64,000 bases of DNA from RYN-230 sp963768945 (GCA_963768945.1 CAVYJW010000006.1:930001-994000), one strand, 5' to 3'. Shown: positions 1 through 9,110, numbered from the stretch's first letter. Notes: generated by a model not told the origin, from the letters alone. Translations and numbers: made by a program.

Positions 1-59
1 GGGCGCGCGGGCCCCCGGAGCCGCATCACGCCGGGACATACCTGAGGAGAACGATCGAG

Positions 60-911
60 ATGCCTTTGCCGCAGGTCAATGACCGCCTCAAGGAAATCCC
101 CGCGCAAGCGCTGCGCACGGTGTTCGCCACCATCGGCCAGTTCCTGCTGGGCGCGGACCGTTTCCGCGCGCGGACCGGCGAGCAACCCGCGGGCAGCGGC
201 GAGGCGACATCCTCCCCGGCATCAGAGCAGGCCCCGGCCCCGGCACCCGCGCCGAAGCCCGCCGCGTCGCGCAGAGCCCCGGCGAAGCCCCCCGCATCAC
301 GCAGAGCCCCGGCGAAGCCCGCCGCCTCGCGCAGAGCCCCGGCCCGGGACGCCGAGAGCACCCGGTGGCGTTCGCTGGACAAGACGGGGAACGTCAGGCT
401 GCTCGACGGAGACGAGGGGCAGGACGAGGGGGCAGCGCCGATCCCCGCTGCGTCGAGCCTCTCCGAGCCCGCCATCGCCGAGCCATCCGTTCCCGAGCCA
501 GTTGCCGACGCGACCCGTGAGCCGGTTCCGGGACCTGCCGGGTACACGCCTACCGAGCCAGTTCCAGCCGTGACCACCCCGGCCGAGGCTCCAGATGACC
601 CGGCCCCGGCTGTGCCGGACCCCGCCGACCTCGCCCCCGTGCCGGACCCCGCCGACCTCGCCCCCGCGGTGCCCGCTCCGCCCCACGTGGCCTCCGCTGA
701 GCCCGCCGCACCTGCCGCCGCGGCGACGGCTGGGGAGGCCCTGCCCGTCCCCAACTACGACCAGCTCTCGCTGGCGTCGCTGCGGGCTCGGTTGCGGGTG
801 CTGGACGCGGCCCAGGTCCAGGCGTTGCTCGACTACGAGAAGGCCCACGAGGGCCCGGCCATGATCACCATGTTCGACCGCCGTCTCACCAAGCTCACCG
901 AAGGCAGCTGA
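60..911 (+). CDS. Lipid droplet-associated-type protein (Rv1109c-like)
   Basis: Protein of 283 residues. An amphipathic/hydrophobic N-terminus (about residues 9-32, LKEIPAQALRTVFATIGQFL) is followed by a long Ala/Pro/Glu-rich low-complexity middle (about 40-230, containing three ASRRAPA repeats) and a conserved C-terminal helical part starting at NYDQLSLASLRARLRVLDA and ending in a DRRLTKL segment. This layout and its place directly before xseA match the actinobacterial family represented by M. tuberculosis Rv1109c, annotated as lipid droplet-associated. The start at 60 has a GAGGAG ribosome site about ten bases upstream. The biochemical role is not known from sequence; surface association with lipid inclusions is a family-based inference. 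Confidence 0.7.
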   Translation: MPLPQVNDRLKEIPAQALRTVFATIGQFLLGADRFRARTGEQPAGSGEATSSPASEQAPAPAPAPKPAASRRAPAKPPASRRAPAKPAASRRAPARDAESTRWRSLDKTGNVRLLDGDEGQDEGAAPIPAASSLSEPAIAEPSVPEPVADATREPVPGPAGYTPTEPVPAVTTPAEAPDDPAPAVPDPADLAPVPDPADLAPAVPAPPHVASAEPAAPAAAATAGEALPVPNYDQLSLASLRARLRVLDAAQVQALLDYEKAHEGPAMITMFDRRLTKLTEGS

Positions 912-960
912 GCTAGCCAGCACCCGGCCGCCACCAGCCGGACCGCCGCAGCTACCCGCC

Positions 961-2166
961 ATGGCGCTCGACACCTCACCCGAAGCACCAGTCCCGGTGC
1001 GCACCATCCTCAGGCTGACCAGCGAGTGGATCGGCCGCCTCGGCCGGGTCTGGGTCGAAGGGCAGATCGCCGAGCTCACCCGGCGCGGGAACACGGTGTT
1101 CCTGACCCTGCGCGACCCGGTCGCAGCCGTATCCGTGCGGGTGATCTGCCCGCGCACGGTGCTGGACGCCACCGACCCGGCACCCGGTGAGGGAGCCCGG
1201 GTGCTGGTCTGGGCGAAACCCGACTTCAACGCCAACCGGGGCTCTTTCGCCCTTTCCGCCACCGAAATCCGGGCCGTCGGCATCGGCGAACTGCTCGCTC
1301 GGCTGGAACGGCTCCGCCGGGCCCTGGCCACCGAAGGGCTGTTCGCGGCCGAGCGCAAGCGCCCGCTCCCATTTCTCCCCGGGAAGATCGGCCTGATCTG
1401 CGGACGTGACTCAGCCGCGGAAAAGGATGTCCTGCGCAATTCCGCCCATCGGTGGCCCGCGGTCCAATTCCGGGTCGAGCCGGTAGCCGTGCAGGGACAG
1501 TACGCGGTAGGCGAGATCGTGGACGCGCTGCACCGGCTGGACGCCGACCCGTCGGTGGACGTGATCGTCATCGCCAGGGGCGGGGGCTCCATCGAGGACT
1601 TGCTGCCGTTCTCCGACGAGACGCTGCTCCGGGCCGTGGCGGCGGCGAAGTCGCCGGTGGTCAGCGCGATCGGGCACGAGCAGGACACTCCCCTGCTCGA
1701 CCTGGTCGCGGACGTCCGCGCGTCCACGCCCACCGACGCTGCGCGCCGCATCGTGCCAGATGTGAGCGAGCAGTTCGCCCTCATCGGCCAGCTGCGCGGC
1801 CGGGCCCGGCGCTTCCTCACCGGCCGGATGGAACGCGAGACCGCGTGGCTGGCCGACATGCGGTCCAGGCCTGCACTCGCCTCGCCGGTCCGTGAGATCG
1901 AACGGCGCCAGGAAATGATCACCGGGCTCACCGAACGGGCCCGGCGGCGGCTGTCCGCCACGCTGGACCGCGCCGGGGACGACGTGTCCCACGTGCGGGC
2001 CCGGTTGCTGGCCCTGTCCCCCGCCACCACGCTGAGCCGCGGTTACGCCATCGTGCAGCGTCCCGACGGCAGCGTGGTGCGCGCAGCAGCGGAGGTGCAG
2101 CCCGGGGAGAGCCTCACCCTGCGTTTCGCCGATGGCCAGCTCACCGCGGTGGCCGAAGACCAGTAA
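961..2166 (+). CDS. xseA: Exodeoxyribonuclease VII large subunit
   Basis: Catalytic subunit of ExoVII, which cuts single-stranded DNA into short oligonucleotides from both ends. The 401-residue product has the N-terminal OB-fold (about 10-105) and the XseA catalytic domain with the family signatures ARGGGSIEDL, SAIGHEQDTPLLDLVAD and RASTPTDAA, then a charged helical region and the closing LSRGYAIV motif. It follows the lipid droplet-type gene by 49 bases in the same direction. Unlike the usual actinobacterial arrangement, the small subunit is not directly downstream: it lies 2.5 kb away on the opposite strand (4711-4995). No strong ribosome site precedes the ATG. Confidence 0.96.
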   Translation: MALDTSPEAPVPVRTILRLTSEWIGRLGRVWVEGQIAELTRRGNTVFLTLRDPVAAVSVRVICPRTVLDATDPAPGEGARVLVWAKPDFNANRGSFALSATEIRAVGIGELLARLERLRRALATEGLFAAERKRPLPFLPGKIGLICGRDSAAEKDVLRNSAHRWPAVQFRVEPVAVQGQYAVGEIVDALHRLDADPSVDVIVIARGGGSIEDLLPFSDETLLRAVAAAKSPVVSAIGHEQDTPLLDLVADVRASTPTDAARRIVPDVSEQFALIGQLRGRARRFLTGRMERETAWLADMRSRPALASPVREIERRQEMITGLTERARRRLSATLDRAGDDVSHVRARLLALSPATTLSRGYAIVQRPDGSVVRAAAEVQPGESLTLRFADGQLTAVAEDQ

Positions 2167-2195
2167 CTGCAAGCCCGGCCGCCGGGCAGCACGCC

Positions 2196-2310
2196 GGGCC
2201 CGCCACGCCGGGCCGCAACGCTGCGCCACCACGCCGGGCCGCCATGCTGAACCGCCACGCTGCGCCACCACGCTGAACCGCCACGCTGCGCCGCCGCGCT
2301 GGGCCCGGGC
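2196..2310 (+). repeat. GC-rich degenerate tandem repeat downstream of xseA
   Basis: The spacer between xseA and the acyltransferase consists mainly of imperfect repeats of the type CCGCCACGCTG(CGCCACCA) and GCTGAA/CGCC, roughly 19-21 bases per unit and about five units. It does not look coding and has no poly-T tract. No function can be assigned. Confidence 0.6.
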
Positions 2311-2429
2311 ACCCCGGGCCACTGCACGCGGCCAAATCTCTTCCCACCTATTACCCGTCACTGCGTTTCTTCCTGCCTTGAACGGGCGAGAATTCTGGAC
2401 ATTGCTGTGAGCCGGGGGGGATCAGCTCA

Positions 2430-4430
2430 GTGACGATACCTGCCGTGAAAGGCACGACATCCGATCAGGCCACTTCACGTCGGCCGGGCCTGGATGGATT
2501 GCGCGCCCTGGCCGTTATTGCCGTTGTCGCCTTTCATGAGCAGTTGTCCGCATTTTCCGGGGGATTCCTCGGGGTCGATGTCTTCTTCGTGCTCAGCGGA
2601 TACCTGATCACCGACCTGCTGGTGGCCCGCTGGAACCGGGACGGGCACCTGGACCTGCTCGGGTTCTGGGCGCGCCGGGCGCGCCGGCTGCTGCCCGCCC
2701 TGGCGGTCCTGCTCGTGGCGGTGACCGCGGCCACGGCCGTGATCGAGCCGGCCCAGCTGGCCGCGCTGCGGGCGGCGCTGCTCGCCGCGGTCACCTACTC
2801 CAGCAACTGGTGGCAGGCGCTGGCACACCACTCCTACTTCGCCCAGTTCGGGCCGCCGCCACCGCTCCAGCACCTGTGGTCGCTGGCTATCGAGGAGCAG
2901 TTCTACCTGGTATGGCCGCTGGTCCTGATCGTCATCCTGAAGACCTGCCAGTCCGGCCGCGTCCGGGCCACCCTCGCCTGGCTCGGCGCGGCCCTGTCCG
3001 CCCTGGCCATGGTCCTGGTCTACGTGCCCGGCGCGGACCCGTCCCGGGTCTACTACGGCACCGACACGCACGCGTCGGCCCTGTTCATCGGGTCGGCGCT
3101 GGCGCTGACCTGGCCGCTGCGCCGGCTGCAGGCACTCAGCCGCGACAGCGCCCGGGTCCCCGACGCACTGGGCCTGGCCGGGATCGCCGTGCTGGCCTGG
3201 GCGACGGGCCACTTCACCGGGACGGACCGGGTGCTCTACCCGGCGGGATTGCTGGGCGCCGCCCTGGCGGCCGGCGGGGTGGTGCTGGCCGCAGCGAGCC
3301 CGGGCCTGGTCAGCTGGGCGCTCGGCCGGTCCGTGCTGCGCTGGATCGGGATCAGGTCCTACGGGATCTACCTGTGGCACTGGCCGGTCATCGCGCTGGC
3401 CATCGCGGCGTTCCCGCAGCAGCGCACGGCGGGGTGGATCTGGCTGCCCGAGGCAGCGCTCTCGGTCGGCCTCGCCGCCGTGTCCTGGCGGTGGGTCGAG
3501 GAACCCATCATCCGCGACGGTCTCCGGTCCACGGTCCGGGCCCGGTCCCGGATGGTTGCCGGGTCCCTGGCCGGGGCGCACCGATCGCCCGTCCGCGTCG
3601 TTCCCGCGCTCGCCGTGGTGGCCGCCCTGGCCGTGGCGGGCGCTGCGGGCTACGGGCTGGTGCACGCCCGCTCCTCCCCGGGGCTGGCCGAGCAGATCAG
3701 CGAGGGGGTCAAGGTCAGCCAGCAGGACCCGGCCGGCCACGCCGCCTTCACGCCTGCGGCCAGCGGATCCGCCGGCACCCGCGCAGGCACACTGCCGGGT
3801 ACCGCGGCGCCGCGATACAGCCCTGCCGCCAGTCCCTCGTCGGTACCGGCCGCGGCCACCGCCGCGACCGGGCCGGCCCGGGTGACCGGCTCTGACGTCT
3901 TCGCGGTCGGCGACTCCGTCATGCTCGCCTCGGCGGTCCAGCTCACGGCCGCGCTGCCCGGCATCTCCATCGACGCGCTGGTCAGCCGCCAGGTCAGCGC
4001 GGGACTGTCGATCGTGCAGCGCCTCGCGGCGGCCGGGAGGCTCCGCCCGGTCGTGGTGTTCGCCCTCGGCACCAACGGTGCGTTCACCCCCCAGCAGATG
4101 GGCCAGCTCATCCGGGCGGTTGGCGCGCACCGGGACCTGGTGCTGGTCAACACCTACGAGGCGCGGCCCTGGGAGGCGGGAGTGAACCGGGTCATCGCCG
4201 CCGCGGCCCGCCGGTACTCCAACGTGATCATGGCCAACTGGTTCGCGACCATCCAGCACCGGACCAGCCTGCTGTGGCCGGACGAGGTGCATCCGCAGCC
4301 CAGCGGGGCCCGGCTCTACGCGCGGATGGTCGCCACGGCGGTCCGGGCCGCCCGGACGGCGGGCGAGTCCGGGCCGGCCGCGGACTGGGGACTGCCGCCG
4401 ACCGCGCACCGCTTCGCGCCCCTCCGCTGA
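2430..4430 (+). CDS. OafA/YrhL-type membrane O-acyltransferase with SGNH domain
   Basis: Predicted to transfer acyl groups to an extracytoplasmic glycan or envelope acceptor. The 666-residue protein has an N-terminal acyltransferase-3 domain (about 17-360) with about ten membrane segments, beginning with the family motif RPGLDGLRALAV and FFVLSGYLI. After a further membrane segment (about 390-410) and a Ser/Ala/Pro linker comes an extracellular SGNH hydrolase-like domain with GDS near residue 494, GTNG, and a DEVHP motif near 617 that supplies the Asp/His pair. It starts at GTG 2430, nine bases after a G-rich ribosome site. It interrupts the usual xseA-xseB pair. The acceptor cannot be named from sequence. 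Confidence 0.9.
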   Translation: MTIPAVKGTTSDQATSRRPGLDGLRALAVIAVVAFHEQLSAFSGGFLGVDVFFVLSGYLITDLLVARWNRDGHLDLLGFWARRARRLLPALAVLLVAVTAATAVIEPAQLAALRAALLAAVTYSSNWWQALAHHSYFAQFGPPPPLQHLWSLAIEEQFYLVWPLVLIVILKTCQSGRVRATLAWLGAALSALAMVLVYVPGADPSRVYYGTDTHASALFIGSALALTWPLRRLQALSRDSARVPDALGLAGIAVLAWATGHFTGTDRVLYPAGLLGAALAAGGVVLAAASPGLVSWALGRSVLRWIGIRSYGIYLWHWPVIALAIAAFPQQRTAGWIWLPEAALSVGLAAVSWRWVEEPIIRDGLRSTVRARSRMVAGSLAGAHRSPVRVVPALAVVAALAVAGAAGYGLVHARSSPGLAEQISEGVKVSQQDPAGHAAFTPAASGSAGTRAGTLPGTAAPRYSPAASPSSVPAAATAATGPARVTGSDVFAVGDSVMLASAVQLTAALPGISIDALVSRQVSAGLSIVQRLAAAGRLRPVVVFALGTNGAFTPQQMGQLIRAVGAHRDLVLVNTYEARPWEAGVNRVIAAAARRYSNVIMANWFATIQHRTSLLWPDEVHPQPSGARLYARMVATAVRAARTAGESGPAADWGLPPTAHRFAPLR

Positions 4431-4519
4431 TACCCCTGGGAACCGCGCCCCGCCAGCCGAGGCGGCCCTACTGCCCCACCAGCCGCAATGCCCCTACCAG
4501 CCCCACGAATCCCAGGCCC

Positions 4520-4628
4520 GCGTTCGTGATCAACTGACCGGCGTTCGTGATCAGACGATCGGTGTCGCTGGGGCAGCACCAATCGTTTGATCACGAACGC
4601 CAGTGTGTGACTGGTGGGGCTGGTGAGG
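4520..4628. repeat. Palindromic repeat element, copy 1
   Basis: A long inverted repeat (4541-4600) with arms starting GCGTTCGTGATCA and a GGTG core, three or four mismatches between arms, and a 4-base loop. A half copy (GCGTTCGTGATCAACT) lies just upstream at 4520-4535. Outer sequences ACCAGCCCCAC (about 4496-4506) and GTGGGGCTGGT (about 4614-4624) are also complementary. It sits between the convergent acyltransferase and xseB genes. Related copies are at 23841-23894 and 52776-52833. The position suits a bidirectional terminator or REP-type element. Confidence 0.8.
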
Positions 4629-4687
4629 CGCGCGTTACCCCTGCCGCCACCCCCTGGGACGCCGCGCCGGGCTGAGTGAGCCGGACG

Positions 4688-4712
4688 GGACGGTTTTCGT
4701 TGCGGAGAATTT
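4688..4712. repeat. 25-base dispersed repeat, copy 1 (overlaps xseB stop)
   Basis: This 25-base stretch, with core CGGTTTTCGTTGCGGAGAA, recurs exactly at 21446-21470. It runs into the last two bases of the xseB stop codon. A weaker relative with the core TTCGTTGCGGA is at about 50088-50098. Confidence 0.75.
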
Positions 4713-4995
4713 AAAAGGGCGCGGCCGGATCGGCGGATCCGGGTGCGCGGGCCGCCATCGCGGCGGCGAGGCGGGCGCGGGCGCCCTCCAGCCACTGCTC
4801 GCAGACGGCGGCCAGCCGCTCGCCGCGCTCCCACAGGTCCAGCGACTGCTCCAGGGTCAGCCCGCCGCCCTCCAGGCGGCGGACCACCTCGGTGAGCTGG
4901 TCGCGGGCCTGCTCATAGCTGAGTGCGGCGGCCGGGCCATCGTCCCCGGCCGGCTGCGCACCGCCATTCCCGGCCGGCTCTGTCTCGGCGCTCAC
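4711..4995 (-). CDS. xseB: Exodeoxyribonuclease VII small subunit
   Basis: Ninety-four residues matching XseB, which assembles with the large subunit and is needed for activity. The core LSYEQARDQLTEVVRRLEGG followed by LTLEQSLDLWERGERLA is typical; both ends are low complexity (Ala/Gly/Pro). The start is only four bases past the stop codon of the upstream TetR gene, so the two are almost certainly co-transcribed. It is convergent to the acyltransferase and on the opposite strand to xseA, an unusual split of a normally contiguous pair. Confidence 0.93.
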   Translation of the reverse strand: MSAETEPAGNGGAQPAGDDGPAAALSYEQARDQLTEVVRRLEGGGLTLEQSLDLWERGERLAAVCEQWLEGARARLAAAMAARAPGSADPAAPF

Positions 4996-4999
4996 GGCA

Positions 5000-5632
5000 T
5001 TAACGTAGCCGGCTGGTCACGCCCGGAACCCAGGGATCGACCCCGGACAGCACATCGAGCACGCCGCAGGCCAGCAGCCGGGCGTGCGCGGCGTCCTCGT
5101 CCAGCGACACCTCCGTCACGGCGAGCATCAGCGCCCCGGTCATCACGACCGCCACCGCCTCGTCCATCGGCTCGGCGTTGCGGGCGAAGAAATCGGCGTT
5201 GCGGCTGGCGCACTCGCGCAGCCGCTGGCGCATGATCAGGTCGAACCCGGGCGGGGCATCCCCCGACACGAACAGCCGGGACAGTTCGCGATCCTCCAGG
5301 CAGGCGTCGAGGTAGGCGCGGGCCGCGGCGAGGAACAGCTGCCGTGGCTCGCGGACGTGGTCCTCACGCGCGCCGCGGGCCGCCTGGCGCGCCCGCCAGG
5401 CCTGCCCCTCGTGGAACTCCTCGAACAGCGTGACGAACAGGTCGGCCTTGCCGGTGAAATGGTGGTAGAGACTGCCGACGCTGGCGCCAGCCCGGGCGAC
5501 GATCTCGGTGACCCCGGCCTGCGCGTAGCCCGCCGAGATGAACACCTCACGGGCGGCGGTGAGCAAAGCGGCTCTGGTGGCGGCGCCGCGATCGGCGGAC
5601 CGCACGGTAGGCTGCGGAACATCTGCTGTCAT
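5000..5632 (-). CDS. TetR-family transcriptional regulator
   Basis: A 210-residue regulator. The N-terminal helix-turn-helix (about 20-67) reads TRAALLTAAREVFISAGYAQ, then VTEIVARAGASVGSLYHHF, both standard TetR signatures; the rest is the helical ligand-binding domain, ending with DVLSGVDPWV. Start chosen at ATG 5632 (MTADVPQ), because the longer upstream extension is Arg/Cys-rich and unlike the family. It is divergent from glpX, with about 185 bases between starts, and directly precedes xseB. It may control itself and one of these neighbours; the ligand is unknown. Confidence 0.9.
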   Translation of the reverse strand: MTADVPQPTVRSADRGAATRAALLTAAREVFISAGYAQAGVTEIVARAGASVGSLYHHFTGKADLFVTLFEEFHEGQAWRARQAARGAREDHVREPRQLFLAAARAYLDACLEDRELSRLFVSGDAPPGFDLIMRQRLRECASRNADFFARNAEPMDEAVAVVMTGALMLAVTEVSLDEDAAHARLLACGVLDVLSGVDPWVPGVTSRLR

Positions 5633-5817
5633 TCGCCTGTCACCGCCTGCGCAGCGCTCCCCACGTCTGGCGCCAGGGTGTGTCGCCCTACGCGACAAGG
5701 CTACGCCCGCCGTCAGGCACCGAGGATGACGGCATGGTCTTAGCGGGGAGCACCTCCACACCGGGGAGCACCTCTCCACCGGGGAAGCACGGGCCCACAG
5801 GGAAGGCGGTCTCTGCG

Positions 5818-6876
5818 ATGACCGAGAACGAGACAGCGGCCCCCGGGGGCATCGACCCGGCCGACCTGACCGCGCAGGCCGCGACGCATGCGCCCGACCG
5901 GAACCTAGCCCTCGAACTGGCCCGGGTCACCGAGGCGGGGGCGATGGCGGCGGCCCGGTGGGTGGGCCGCGGCGACAAGAACGGCGCCGACGGCGCGGCC
6001 GTGCACGCGATGCGGGCCCTGATCAGCACGGTGTCCATGAACGGCGTGGTGGTCATCGGCGAGGGCGAGAAGGACCGCGCGCCCATGCTCTTCAACGGCG
6101 AGCAGGTCGGTGACGGCAGCGGCCCGGCCTGCGACGTGGCCGTGGACCCGATCGACGGCACCCGGCTGACCGCCAACGGCATGCCGAACGCGATCTCGGT
6201 GCTGGCCGTGAGCTCGCGCGGGTCCATGTACGACCCATCCGCAGTGTTCTACATGTCCAAGCTGGTCACCGGCCGGGCCGCAGCGGGAATGGTCGACATC
6301 GAGGCCCCGGCCGCGCACAACATCGCCGCCGTGGCCCGGGCCAAGGGCTGCTCGGCATCGGATGTCACCGTCGTCATCCTGGACCGGCCGCGGCATCAGC
6401 GGCTCATCGCCGAGGTCCGGGAGGCCCGCGCCCGGATCAAGCTGATCACCGATGGCGACGTGGCTGGGGCGATCATGGCGGCGACGGACGGAACCGGCGT
6501 TAACCTGTTGCTGGGGGTAGGCGGCACGCCGGAGGGGATCATCACCGCGTGCGCGATCAAGTGCCTGGGCGGCATCATCCAGGCCCGGCTCGCGCCGCGG
6601 GACGAGGCTGAGAGGGAGAAGGCCCTCGCGGCCGGCCACGACCTCACCCACGTACTGACCACAGACGACCTGGTGACGTCGGAGGACGCGTTCTTCGCGG
6701 CCACCGGGATCACCGACGGTGAGCTGATGTCCGGTGTCCGGTACCGGGCGGGCGGGGCCGCCACCCACTCGCTCGTCATGCGGGCCCGGTCGGGCACCAT
6801 CCGCAACATCCACAGCGAGCACCAGCTCTGGAAGCTGCGGGCCTACAGCTCGATCAACTTCGACAGCCCTTGCTGA
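5818..6876 (+). CDS. glpX: Fructose-1,6-bisphosphatase class II
   Basis: Gluconeogenic phosphatase converting fructose 1,6-bisphosphate to fructose 6-phosphate. The 352-residue product carries the GlpX signatures: GEGEKDRAPML near residue 80, the metal site DPIDGTRLTANG near 110, and the C-terminal RYRAGGAATHSLVMR substrate region. Start chosen at ATG 5818 (MTENETAAPGG), preceded by GGAAGG; an in-frame upstream extension to 5680 is low complexity and would overlap the TetR promoter. The nearby class I fumarase and xse genes repeat an order common in actinobacteria. Confidence 0.95.
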   Translation: MTENETAAPGGIDPADLTAQAATHAPDRNLALELARVTEAGAMAAARWVGRGDKNGADGAAVHAMRALISTVSMNGVVVIGEGEKDRAPMLFNGEQVGDGSGPACDVAVDPIDGTRLTANGMPNAISVLAVSSRGSMYDPSAVFYMSKLVTGRAAAGMVDIEAPAAHNIAAVARAKGCSASDVTVVILDRPRHQRLIAEVREARARIKLITDGDVAGAIMAATDGTGVNLLLGVGGTPEGIITACAIKCLGGIIQARLAPRDEAEREKALAAGHDLTHVLTTDDLVTSEDAFFAATGITDGELMSGVRYRAGGAATHSLVMRARSGTIRNIHSEHQLWKLRAYSSINFDSPC

Positions 6877-6999
6877 TACCGCGCTCATCGTCCTGGGCCG
6901 GACCGTCCGGCGGGACGGCGGGCGGTCCGTGGGCGCGGTGGGCTCAGGGCCGCCGCGGCGGGCTCACCGCGGCCGGCGGCGGGCTCAGCGCGGCCGGGC

Positions 7000-7596
7000 T
7001 CACCGCGGCCGGCGGCTGAACAGGCCAGCCCGCCGCGGCCGGGGCGTACGGACGTTGACACGTCCCAGCATGGCCAGCGTGTGCAGTTCGATGACCGGGG
7101 TCCCGGGCGGGACCAGCGGTTCCGGGCGGGGGTCGGGCCGGGCCCCGGGCAGCGCCGCGGAGAGGTTCCGGGTGATGACCGTGATCCCCGGCGGCACCAG
7201 CAGGTTGATCTGGCCACCGAGCGCGCTGGCGTATATCAGGGTGCGCTGCCCTTGCAGCAGTGCTTCCCGCAGGTCCAGCACGACCTGACCGCCGACGGCG
7301 GTCACGACCAGCCGGTCCGGCACGACCCACCGGCCCTCGCGCCGCTCGGTCGCGAAGAAGGCGGTCACGGTGCGGGAGTTGTCCAGCCGCAATGGCTGGG
7401 CCCCGGGCAGCGCCAGGTCATCGGTCAGCCCGGCCAGGTCGCCCAGGGTCCTGGCCGTGTAAGCCCGCTGCACCCGGTGCGCGTGCTCCTCGAGCGTGAT
7501 CCGCCCGTCCCCGGCCGCCTCGGCGAGCAGGGTCACCACGCGCTCCCGGTCAGCGTCCGAGGCGCGCAGGTCACGCGGGCTCTGCCGGGGATTCAC
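7000..7596 (-). CDS. DUF1707 / LiaF-like protein
   Basis: About 198 residues from GTG 7596. The N-terminus has the DUF1707 signature LRASDADRERVV, then DGRITLEEHAHRVQRAYTAR and LAGLTDDL (about 7-60). The second half (about 75-160) resembles the beta-rich domain found in LiaF/cell-wall-stress proteins, with TVTAFFATERREGRWVVPDR and a GGQINLLVPPG motif. It has no membrane segment and ends in a basic tail. The role is likely envelope or stress related, by family only. It is convergent with glpX; the 120-base gap between them is a GC-rich repetitive stretch (CGGCCGGCGG-type units). Confidence 0.75.
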   Translation of the reverse strand: MNPRQSPRDLRASDADRERVVTLLAEAAGDGRITLEEHAHRVQRAYTARTLGDLAGLTDDLALPGAQPLRLDNSRTVTAFFATERREGRWVVPDRLVVTAVGGQVVLDLREALLQGQRTLIYASALGGQINLLVPPGITVITRNLSAALPGARPDPRPEPLVPPGTPVIELHTLAMLGRVNVRTPRPRRAGLFSRRPR

Positions 7597-7681
7597 CCTC
7601 TGACGATAGCCGCCTTGACGCCCGGACGGCGCAATCCCTACCCTGACCGCACTGGTCCGGCCTGACCGGGCGGGGTCAGCC

Positions 7682-7754
7682 TGATCGCACGGTGCTGATC
7701 GCAAGGTATTCATCGCAGGTATTGATCGCAAGGTATTGATCGCACGCTGTTGAC
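7682..7754. repeat. 14-bp tandem repeat array in divergent promoter region
   Basis: Five consecutive units of about 14 bases with consensus TGATCGCAAGGTAT (7682-7695, 7696-7709, 7710-7722, 7723-7736, 7737-7750), followed by TTGACA at 7749-7754. The array lies between the DUF1707 gene and the MFS gene, which are transcribed away from each other. It could be a cluster of operator sites; no -10 element is evident after the TTGACA. Confidence 0.7.
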
Positions 7755-7811
7755 AGCACGGGCCCGGCCGCGGCCAGCACCGCCGGCGGCTCGCGAGCCC
7801 GGGAGCGGGGC

Positions 7812-9110
7812 ATGAAGCTGGACGGCATGGATCCGCGGGAAGCCGGTGACCGCCGCGGGCGGATGGCGACCAGCGCCGCGTTCTTCGTCCAGGGCCTCTG
7901 CTTCGCGGTCGTGGTCACCCGTGTCTCGGTCCTGCAGACCAAGTTTCACCTGTCCAACGGCCAGCTGACGCTGGTCTTGCTCATCGTCCCGATCATCGCC
8001 GGGGTGGGCAGCGTGCTCTCCGGCCCGCTGGCGGCCCGGGTGGGCAGCGGCATGGTGCTGCGCGTCGCCCAGCCGCTGGTCTGCCTGAGCCTCCCGGCTA
8101 TCGGGTTCGCCAGCACGCGGCCCGAGTTGTACGTCACGGTGGGCCTGTTCGGGCTGTTCCTCGGCGCGGTGGACGCGACCATGAACATGCAGGGCGCGAT
8201 CACCGAGAAACGCTACGGCTACAGCGTCATCACCGCGTTCTACGGCTTCTGGAGCGCGGCCGGAATCCTCGGCGGCCTGTGGAACGCCGCTGCCGGGAAG
8301 CTCGGCCTGTCCCTGGGCATGGCGTTCACGATCGCCGGGCTGGCCGGGCTGGCCGCCACGCTGGTCCTCGGGCCCAGCCTGTTCGGCAAGGCGGCGGACG
8401 TCGCGCCGCCATCCGAGGCCGCGGCGAAGAAGGCCGGCATCCAGATCCCGTGGCGGCCGATCATCTACATCGGCGTGGCCATGTGCTGCATGTACATCGG
8501 GGACGCCGCCGTGTCCAACTTCAGCTCGGTCTACATGTCGAAGGTCCAGCACGGGGGCAAGGCGCTGCTCCCGCTGGCGTTCGCGGCCTACCAGACGATG
8601 ATGGTGGCCGGGCGGGCCATCGGCGACCACACGGTGCGGCGGTTCGGCGCCACGGCGGTGGTGCGGACCGGGGCCGTGGTCGCCGGGCTGGGCCTGCTGT
8701 GCGTGGTGCTGGCGCCGGGCCCCTATCTGGCCATCGCAGCCTTCGCCCTGACCGGCCTCGGTTTCTGCGTGATCCCGCCGCTGTGCTTCTCGGCCACCTC
8801 GAAGCTCGATCCCACCGGGTCGGGCCTCGCCATCTCACGGGTCAACGTGTTCAACTACGTCGGCTTCGTGCTCGGCGCGGCGCTGGTCGGCGGGATCGCG
8901 GGCGGGGTCGGCGGCGCGGCGGGCTGGCGCGCCGCCTACGCCGCGCCGCTCGTGCTGACCCTGGTGATCATCGCGCTGGCCGCCGGGTTCGAGCCAGGCC
9001 GGGCGCGGCCGGCAAGGCCGGCCCGGCTGGCCCGGCGGGCGCGGGGGGTGCGGGGGGTGCGAAACGAAGAGGCGCGGGCAGCGGAGGCCGGCTCCGCCGC
9101 GCAGGGCTGA
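7812..9110 (+). CDS. MFS transporter
   Basis: A 432-residue membrane carrier with about twelve predicted membrane segments spread over residues 15-395 and a basic, Ala/Arg-rich cytoplasmic tail. The first half includes the GSVLSGPLAARVGSGMVLR loop, equivalent to the MFS loop-2/3 motif, and a DATMNMQG segment typical of the sugar/drug-like MFS subgroup found in actinobacteria. The ATG at 7812 has GGAG six bases upstream. The substrate cannot be told. It lies alone, preceded by a 14-bp repeat array that may regulate it. Confidence 0.88.
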   Translation: MKLDGMDPREAGDRRGRMATSAAFFVQGLCFAVVVTRVSVLQTKFHLSNGQLTLVLLIVPIIAGVGSVLSGPLAARVGSGMVLRVAQPLVCLSLPAIGFASTRPELYVTVGLFGLFLGAVDATMNMQGAITEKRYGYSVITAFYGFWSAAGILGGLWNAAAGKLGLSLGMAFTIAGLAGLAATLVLGPSLFGKAADVAPPSEAAAKKAGIQIPWRPIIYIGVAMCCMYIGDAAVSNFSSVYMSKVQHGGKALLPLAFAAYQTMMVAGRAIGDHTVRRFGATAVVRTGAVVAGLGLLCVVLAPGPYLAIAAFALTGLGFCVIPPLCFSATSKLDPTGSGLAISRVNVFNYVGFVLGAALVGGIAGGVGGAAGWRAAYAAPLVLTLVIIALAAGFEPGRARPARPARLARRARGVRGVRNEEARAAEAGSAAQG

